This document shows positions 8,552-14,412 of a DNA stretch of 18,073 bases, piece after piece (the stretch's first letter is position 1; every line of letters begins with the position of its first letter). Below the pieces are notes generated by a model. It ran no database searches. It was given only the letters and a program-made list of their open reading frames with translations, and was not told where the DNA came from. The DNA is from an uncultured Clostridia bacterium (lineage in GTDB: Bacteria; Bacillota; Clostridia; TANB77; CAG-508): positions 1 through 18,073 of the forward strand of contig CANQKB010000021.1 in assembly GCA_947624405.1 (NCBI GenBank). The letters run 5' to 3'. The position numbers and the translations under genes were made by a program.

Positions 8552-8695
8552 AAGCCTGAAAATAGTTGTTTTGAAATGAACGCGTAAGCGATCAAACGAG
8601 CGAAGCGAGTGCGAATTGGAGCAATCGACATACTAATATTTTAGATTGGAGATTGCGACACCAAGTGAATGTAAAAACAACTATTTTACAGGCTT
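8552..8695. repeat. Inverted-repeat element of about 144 bp, MITE-like or structured RNA
   Basis: The left arm AAGCCTGAAAATAGTTGTTT (from 8552) is the reverse complement of the right arm (8674-8695) except for one bulged base, about 21 bp in all. The interior is much richer in G+C than its surroundings and contains CGAGCGAAGCGAGTGCGAAT. It also holds a near-duplicate pair, ATTGGAGCAATCGACA and ATTGGAGATTGCGACA, in which GCAATC and GATTGC are mutual inverses. It lies 30 bp after the stop of the ProA-like gene. No clear target-site duplication or terminal T tract is visible, so a nonautonomous mobile repeat is favoured over a terminator. Confidence 0.55.
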
Positions 8696-8725
8696 TGCTA
8701 TTATTTATATTAAATTCCACTAAAC

Positions 8726-9742
8726 TTACAACCTTGTAGTTGGAAATTCAATTTTATTTTTTTCTGTACTTTCTGCAAGTGGACTTGGATATATCATATT
8801 TTTTTCTCTTAATAACAAATTAATATCCAAATCCAATATATTTTTTACTAACGGACTACTATTTACAGATATATAATCTGTTTTTATTTCATTCAAAAAT
8901 TTTGACCCATTTTGTGCATTATCCGTAAATATGCTAGAACTATAACCTGATGAATTAAAATTTATCATACCTACAGCCTCTTCTATATCTTCAACTTCTA
9001 TATACTCTTCAAAAGGAACCTCAATTCCTCTTTTCACATAAATATTTATATTTTCTTCTGCCTCTACTATTTTCTCTATAAATGAAATATTTGTATCATC
9101 TTCTATATACACATCATAATCATTGTACCCTTTTGATATACCTTCTATTTTAGATAAATTTTGCACCTTTTGCTTAAAATCCTTATTGCCTATTGCAATT
9201 ACCTTATTTATACTTACACTATTTGAAAACAACTCTTCTAACCTTGTTGTGTACATTATTTGCACTAAGTTTTTATCAATTCCATATGCTTCCAATATTC
9301 TTCTAACTAATATTAGTATAAGTTCATTTGTACCTTTCATGTAATCCGCTTCACTTACAAAAATAACTGCATTATGAGTAAGTATAGCTTTACAAATCAA
9401 CTCCAAAAAGCAATATGTATTTCCATTGTATGCAACACAAATAGTTCCTAGTTTATCTGTCTGTTTTCCTTCTAGATAATTATTCGTGTTTTTTCTTAGA
9501 TAAATAACTTTTCTATATGAATCTTCTATTTCTATAATCTTAGCTTTTAATATTTCAAACATTTCTATATCAAATTCAAAACCATTATTGTTTTTCACAT
9601 CTATTTCATTTGCCATTTTTATATTTTCTTTGCTTTCTTCCAACAAATCAAATAGACTCTTTACAATAAGTTTTGCATCTATTTTTATATCCATATTCGT
9701 ATGAGCCATTGTTGCATTTCCTAATATTTCTCTTATCTCCAT
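8726..9742 (-). CDS. Degenerate ProA/aldehyde-dehydrogenase superfamily protein, probably non-catalytic
   Basis: A 338-residue protein that resembles gamma-glutamyl-phosphate reductase (ProA) at low similarity. KLGTICVAYNGNTYCFLELI (about residues 97-116) with the following NAVIFVSEADY matches the cofactor-domain segment of ProA. IEVPFEEYIEVEDIEEAVGM and the later GYSSSIFTDN and ISVNSSPL match the C-terminal part of aldehyde dehydrogenases. It is about 70-80 residues shorter than ProA. I see no cysteine in its second half, where the catalytic thiol of the superfamily should be, so it probably lacks the reductase activity. The frame opens at TTG 9760, but AAAGGA (9757-9752) sits nine bases before ATG 9742, which I take as the start. 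The gene follows the second giant gene by 43 bp and is probably in its operon. Confidence 0.65.
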   Translation of the reverse strand: MEIREILGNATMAHTNMDIKIDAKLIVKSLFDLLEESKENIKMANEIDVKNNNGFEFDIEMFEILKAKIIEIEDSYRKVIYLRKNTNNYLEGKQTDKLGTICVAYNGNTYCFLELICKAILTHNAVIFVSEADYMKGTNELILILVRRILEAYGIDKNLVQIMYTTRLEELFSNSVSINKVIAIGNKDFKQKVQNLSKIEGISKGYNDYDVYIEDDTNISFIEKIVEAEENINIYVKRGIEVPFEEYIEVEDIEEAVGMINFNSSGYSSSIFTDNAQNGSKFLNEIKTDYISVNSSPLVKNILDLDINLLLREKNMIYPSPLAESTEKNKIEFPTTRL

Positions 9743-9785
9743 ATTCTTCATTCCTTTCAACAGTACACACTTTAATCTAAAAAAG

Positions 9786-10565
9786 CTATTTTTCTATCAC
9801 TTTCTCATCTTGTATTTCTTGTATAATTTCTTGAATCAATTTCGCTTGTATTTCTGTTAAATTATTCGTATTTACTTCTACATCTTGAATTCCTATTTGC
9901 ATTAAAGCTTTTTTCATTTGATATTTTATATGATTTTCTGCTTTTTGTTTCTGCTCTTCTGTTAAATTTTCTTTTATTGGTGAAGAAAATATATCACTTA
10001 TTTTTGTTTTTCCTTTTTCTTGACTATATACAATTACTATTCTGTTTGCTGATATTATTTTTATTTTTTCAGGTTCTATTCCATATTCTCTTGCTATACC
10101 TTTTATTAATCTCTTTGATTTTGCTTCTGTTTCGTCATCACTTATATTTACATAGCAAAGTTTTCCTTTTCCTATTGCACGTTCCATTCTTTTCATTGTC
10201 AACAACAATGTACTATCCATATTTGTACTATCATATATTTGAATATCATCTTCATAAATATGTGGTTCTTCACCGGAATGCTTTGTTAACTTTTCTCTTT
10301 GCTCAATAATCCACTGTCCTTCATTTTTCCCGTCTGGTTTATATCCTGCATCTGTATATAATTCTGGAAATTGACTTGTTGTTCTTGGTAGAATAAGTCT
10401 ATTTATATCATCTCTAACCAATTCTTCATCTTTTTTTATCGCTTCTTTAATATCATTGTATCCTAAACCAACAGTTATCTTTCCTATCAATAATGAATCA
10501 TATTGTTCTTTAGTTATTTTCCCACTTTTCAATAATTCTTGATTCTTTTTCTTATCTTCTTGCAT
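9786..10565 (-). CDS. Downstream half of giant unknown protein A (+1 frame)
   Basis: A 259-codon frame with no family name I can give confidently. It contains ITKEQYDSLLIGKITVGLGYND (residues 17-38), YTDAGY (70-75), GQWIIEQR (83-90) and a stretch from YEDDIQIYD (104-112) that is near-identical in style to its paralog at 13648-14412. The pattern of short strands is compatible with the second half of a GNAT-like fold whose first half ends the upstream ORF. Extended backwards, this frame meets the upstream ORF at the CGG codon at 10581-10579, adding Gly-Ala-His-Glu-Leu before Met1. The fused product would be 1,274 residues. Separate translation from ATG 10565 is possible: GGAG lies 11 bases upstream, although it is also part of the CGGAG recoding sequence. 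Confidence 0.75.
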   Translation of the reverse strand: MQEDKKKNQELLKSGKITKEQYDSLLIGKITVGLGYNDIKEAIKKDEELVRDDINRLILPRTTSQFPELYTDAGYKPDGKNEGQWIIEQREKLTKHSGEEPHIYEDDIQIYDSTNMDSTLLLTMKRMERAIGKGKLCYVNISDDETEAKSKRLIKGIAREYGIEPEKIKIISANRIVIVYSQEKGKTKISDIFSSPIKENLTEEQKQKAENHIKYQMKKALMQIGIQDVEVNTNNLTEIQAKLIQEIIQEIQDEKVIEK

Positions 10566-10569
10566 TAAT

Positions 10570-13500
10570 TCATGGGCTCCGTTTTTTGTAAGCTTCTAGT
10601 ATTCCTTTTGCTAAATCTGCTTTTTTCTTTTCTGGATGTTCTTTTTGATATGTATCAAATATTCTATTTGGTATCTCTATATTATCAAAGCAACATGTAT
10701 TTTGATTTCTCCATATCCAGCTTTGTGCAACTATCCTTCCTTTTTCATCTCTTACTATAAAAACTCTACCATCTTGTGATAATACACTATGTAACATGCT
10801 TGTTTCACCTGCTCCATATAATTTTTGACAACAGTCTGTTAGTACACCTATAACTAATGCAAGAGGTTCATCATTTCTTAGTATTTCGTATGTATACCCC
10901 TCTATCTGTCCATATACCCTTGGAATACTAGAGTATTCTCTCATTTCCGCTTCATTATATATTTTCTGTAATTTTTCAAAATCATCTTGAGAATATCCCG
11001 CTATTTTAGTATATTCTGCAAGCTTTTCATTTCCTATATCTATATTATCATATGCAATGCTTTTTATATAATCTTCTGCTACTTCTAATGTAATTTTTCT
11101 TGCTGAATTTGTTTTAGTTATTTCTTCAAATTGTCTTTGTATGTTTGCAATATTTCCTATGTGTTCTTGACTTGATATTATCTCTTCCATATTTTCCTCA
11201 AAAAATTTAACAAAATCAGTGTTATATTTCATTGCAAATGAGTCAAATATTTGATGCGCCTTTTGAAAATTTAAAGTTTTTGAGAAATTTATATTTTCCA
11301 ACATTCTTCTTACTTCTTTTGCCTTTTTTTTATCTTTTTGCTTATTAAAGCTTAACACATATTTTTTCTGTGTTTTTTCTTGTTCTTCCCCTTCTTTTGG
11401 TTCTTCACATGGTTTATATGCGTCTACAAATAATTTATAATTTTCTACTTGTTCAAATGGGCATAATATCTCATCACATTTTTCACTTACTCCTAATCTT
11501 TCTAATATCTCGTTATAATCTTTTTCGGTTAATTCACTTGGTATTCCTGTAAATAATTCTAATACTGCAGAATATCCTTCATCACTTCCTTTAAATACTC
11601 CCATACTATATGCTGCCTTCAACATTGCAGTTTTGGCTTCTTCCATAAAATTATACTCATATACTTTCATTAAATGAGACCATTTTTTACTATTTTCCAA
11701 AAAACTATCTATTTCTTTTACAGGAAAATTTGACATTATAACATAATGTGGCAAAAATTTTCCACCTGTAGCTTTATACCATTGTCTTAGTATTTCTTCT
11801 TTATGATTTCCAACAATCTTTCTTACTGTTTCTGGATACCTCAACCCTATTTTCATTAATTCATCGTTACCAAACATATTAAAAATTACTTTATAATTTT
11901 CAGGAAAAGCCCTTTTTAAATTTTTTCCTTTTAAATATGGTAACCATTCAGGATGCTCTTTTATTCTTTGAAACATCATAATGTAATTGCTACTGTTATT
12001 TCCCATAAATTCTTCTTTTTGCGATGTATATCCATCATAAAAGCATAATTTTAATTCTTCTGGTGCATCATCATCTAAAAATAGCTCTGGATGTTTTTCT
12101 TTCATAAATTCAGGTGCTTTGTCATCATACATAGTATATCTATTTATAATTCTTCTTTCTATATCTTTTTCTAATGCTTTTCGTTTTTCTTCTGCACTTT
12201 GCTCTTCTTCAAATATTAAAGCATCTGTTCCTTCTATGTATTTTCCATATTCTTGCGCCATTTCTAAAATTTCTTCTTTACTTAATACTCTCCATATATT
12301 CATTTTACCTGAATCAATTTTTTCTTCTTGTTTTATCGTTTCTCTAAATCCTATATTAATATTTTTATTCATTAAGATTTCTTTTAAATATGGATTATTT
12401 TTTACATCTTCATATGTTAATTTTCCTCTGTAAAATTTTTTTCTTAACTCAACCGGTACGCTTTCCTCAATAAATATTTCTTCATGTGCTTTTTTAAAGC
12501 TCTCTGGTAAATATTCATAATACTCTAGTTCATTCTCTACTATTTCCCTGTATATTTCATCTTCTATAGCTTTTCTTACATTTTCTTCTGTAATTTCTAT
12601 TACTTGTGGCTTTCCAATATCTTTAAATACTTTGCTGCATTCGTAGAAAATTTCCTCTTCTTCTTCACTTAGTTTTCCATTTGTTCTATCCACAAAAGTC
12701 AACATTCCCAAGTCATCTAAGCATTGTCCATATTCAGCACATATCTTCAAAAAATTTTCTTGTCCTATTCTTTTAGATAAGTATTCAGCCATATTTACTT
12801 TTTTAGGTATTTTGCTATACTTTCCCTCTTCTCTTTTAGTTTCATCTACATCCTCAAAATCTGCAAACATTTTCTTGCTAAAAACATTTCGTAATTCTCT
12901 TTCTCGTAATATTTCAATTAATTCCGGATGTTTTCTGACATCTTCTGCTTCCATATATCCCCAATAAAATTTTGTTTTTAAATCTTCATCAATATTTTCA
13001 TCTATAAATATGTCTGGATGTTCTTTTCTGAAATCTCCTTGTATAAAATCATAACTTGGGAAATATTCTTCTCTTAATCCTCCTTCTTCTTCTCTTGCAG
13101 TCTTTAAAAGTTCATACATTCTTTCTTTAAATTGTTCATAAGATACATTACCTTCTGTTTTAAATTCAGGAGCAATAGACTCTGCACATGCCATAACTGT
13201 AAAATATGTTTCTCCATTATTGAAATCCACTTGAAATACTCCACGTGGTCTTTCCATAAAAATATTTACATATATTTCATACGAAAACATGCCACTTGTT
13301 TCTTTATCTAATGCAATCATATTGTCAAAACCATATTTCTCTATAAATGACTTTTTACTTTCTGAATAAAGCCCCATATCAATTAAATCCAATGGCCTCT
13401 TTTGGGCTAGTTCTTTAATCTTATATATATCTGTTACTGGTTTAGATATTTCTCCTATATCTCTTATTCCATATTCTATAAGTTTATCTATCCCATATTT

Positions 13501-13611
13501 TTTTAATGCTTCTCTCTCTTTTTCTGTATTATTAGCTATAATTTCTTCAAATTCTTCTGGTTTAACTCTATTTTTTAATTTCTGTAATTCTTTTAAATTT
13601 GTTATTATCAT
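10570..13611 (-). CDS. Giant unknown protein A, upstream segment (zero frame), PcfJ/GNAT-like C-terminus
   Basis: A 1,013-codon cytoplasmic protein without signal peptide or membrane segments. It has a unique N-terminus of about 185 residues, then three diverged repeats built on F-x3-H-P-x-I/L-F-x2-(D/E)...LK-x-KFY-x-G, near residues 186-232 (EDVRKHPEL), 366-412 (EDVKNNPYL) and 497-560. A central helical block carries GGKFLPHYVIMSNFPVKEI (about 617-635). The C-terminal domain has TDCCQ (925-929), a G-x-G loop (GAGETSMLHS), VFIVRDEKGRIVAQSWIW and CCFDNIEIP. The last part recalls the PcfJ-like/GNAT-like domains of conjugative elements and phages, a weak match by eye. Start ATG 13611 has AGGA ten bases upstream. 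It lies 36 bp after the paralogous copy B, so the copies are co-transcribed. The frame ends just after CGG 10581-10579 and probably continues by +1 frameshift. Confidence 0.75.
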   Translation of the reverse strand: MIITNLKELQKLKNRVKPEEFEEIIANNTEKEREALKKYGIDKLIEYGIRDIGEISKPVTDIYKIKELAQKRPLDLIDMGLYSESKKSFIEKYGFDNMIALDKETSGMFSYEIYVNIFMERPRGVFQVDFNNGETYFTVMACAESIAPEFKTEGNVSYEQFKERMYELLKTAREEEGGLREEYFPSYDFIQGDFRKEHPDIFIDENIDEDLKTKFYWGYMEAEDVRKHPELIEILRERELRNVFSKKMFADFEDVDETKREEGKYSKIPKKVNMAEYLSKRIGQENFLKICAEYGQCLDDLGMLTFVDRTNGKLSEEEEEIFYECSKVFKDIGKPQVIEITEENVRKAIEDEIYREIVENELEYYEYLPESFKKAHEEIFIEESVPVELRKKFYRGKLTYEDVKNNPYLKEILMNKNINIGFRETIKQEEKIDSGKMNIWRVLSKEEILEMAQEYGKYIEGTDALIFEEEQSAEEKRKALEKDIERRIINRYTMYDDKAPEFMKEKHPELFLDDDAPEELKLCFYDGYTSQKEEFMGNNSSNYIMMFQRIKEHPEWLPYLKGKNLKRAFPENYKVIFNMFGNDELMKIGLRYPETVRKIVGNHKEEILRQWYKATGGKFLPHYVIMSNFPVKEIDSFLENSKKWSHLMKVYEYNFMEEAKTAMLKAAYSMGVFKGSDEGYSAVLELFTGIPSELTEKDYNEILERLGVSEKCDEILCPFEQVENYKLFVDAYKPCEEPKEGEEQEKTQKKYVLSFNKQKDKKKAKEVRRMLENINFSKTLNFQKAHQIFDSFAMKYNTDFVKFFEENMEEIISSQEHIGNIANIQRQFEEITKTNSARKITLEVAEDYIKSIAYDNIDIGNEKLAEYTKIAGYSQDDFEKLQKIYNEAEMREYSSIPRVYGQIEGYTYEILRNDEPLALVIGVLTDCCQKLYGAGETSMLHSVLSQDGRVFIVRDEKGRIVAQSWIWRNQNTCCFDNIEIPNRIFDTYQKEHPEKKKADLAKGILEAYKKRSP
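10578..10584 (-). other. Putative +1 recoding site AAA-CGG-A, giant gene A
   Basis: The zero frame reads GCT TAC AAA AAA CGG AGC CCA TGA, so it stops three codons after the CGG. Skipping the C gives AAA GGA GCC CAT GAA TTA ATG and runs into the 259-codon frame. This is the only in-frame CGG in either ORF. Six A residues precede the CGG, so some transcript slippage is conceivable, but the run is short for that. Confidence 0.65.
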
Positions 13612-13647
13612 ATTCCACGTTTCCTTTCAAGTACTAATCAAATAACT

Positions 13648-14412
13648 CTATCTTTCATTTTCTCTTTGTATTTCTTTTATAATAGATTGAATTAAATCTT
13701 TTTGTTCTTCTGTTAAACTAGAGACATCAAACTCTAAATTTTCTTCTTTTATTTGCCTCAAAGCCTTTTTCATTTGATATTTTAAATGCTCTTCTGCTTT
13801 CTTTTTTTGTTCATTTTTCAAATTTGCTTTTATTGGTGAAGAAAAAATATCACATATTTTTATACTTCCGTTTTCTTTACTATATATAATTGCAATTCTA
13901 TTTGTTGCAACTATTTTAGTATTTTCTGGATTTATCTGATATTCATTTGCAATTTCATTAATTATCTTTTGCGACTTTTGAGTTTTTTCTCCCTTCATAT
14001 ATGGCAGTCTATTTTTTCCAATTGCTTGCTCCATTCTTTTCATCATTATAAGTAAAGTATCATCTGCATTTTTAGCATCGTAAATTTGTATGTCATCTTC
14101 ATGAGTATATAAAGCCTCATATGATGAACTTTTCGTATCTTCTCTTTTTTTGATAATCCATTGTCCATCATGTATTCCATCTTTTACATATTCTGCATCT
14201 GTATATACACCTGCAAATTTTTCTGTAGGCTTTACTTTTGTTAAATTATTTATATCATCTCTAATTAATTCTGTATCATTTTTTATTGTTTCTCTAATAT
14301 CGTTATATCCTATGCCAACAGTTATCTTTCCTAAAACTAATGCATTATATTGCTCTTTTGTTATTGTTCCTTTTTCTAATAATTTTTGATATACCTTTTT
14401 GTCTTCTTGCAT
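13648..14412 (-). CDS. Downstream half of giant unknown protein B (+1 frame)
   Basis: A 254-codon paralog of the frame at 9786-10565. They share the start MQEDKK, ITKEQY, GKITVGIGYNDI, YTDA, GQWIIKKRE, EDDIQIYD, MKRMEQAIGK and the C-terminal ISDIFSSPIK-type block (here ICDIFSSPIK), and both end in charged helices. Like that frame, it is +1 relative to the ORF before it, and extending it back to the CGG at 14428-14426 adds Gly-Ala-Gln-Asp-Leu. The fused product is 1,083 residues. Its first 68 bp overlap the run-on tail of the upstream frame; the overlap exists only because the stop codon present in copy A has become AGA here. Function unknown. Confidence 0.75.
   Translation of the reverse strand: MQEDKKVYQKLLEKGTITKEQYNALVLGKITVGIGYNDIRETIKNDTELIRDDINNLTKVKPTEKFAGVYTDAEYVKDGIHDGQWIIKKREDTKSSSYEALYTHEDDIQIYDAKNADDTLLIMMKRMEQAIGKNRLPYMKGEKTQKSQKIINEIANEYQINPENTKIVATNRIAIIYSKENGSIKICDIFSSPIKANLKNEQKKKAEEHLKYQMKKALRQIKEENLEFDVSSLTEEQKDLIQSIIKEIQRENER

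Noticed and set aside
8396..8587. Plus-strand frame of 63 codons upstream of rpoB
   Set aside because: It covers the minus-strand promoter, the palindrome and part of the inverted-repeat element, has no ribosome binding site and no recognisable protein. The other plus-strand frames are antisense to rpoB, rpoC or the giant genes.
10578..10585. The sequence A AAA AAC at the giant-gene junctions, which equals a classic -1 slippery heptamer
   Set aside because: The downstream frame is +1 relative to the upstream one, not -1, and the heptamer is not in the X-XXY-YYZ phase. It also does not occur at the rpoC site, whereas CGG-A does.
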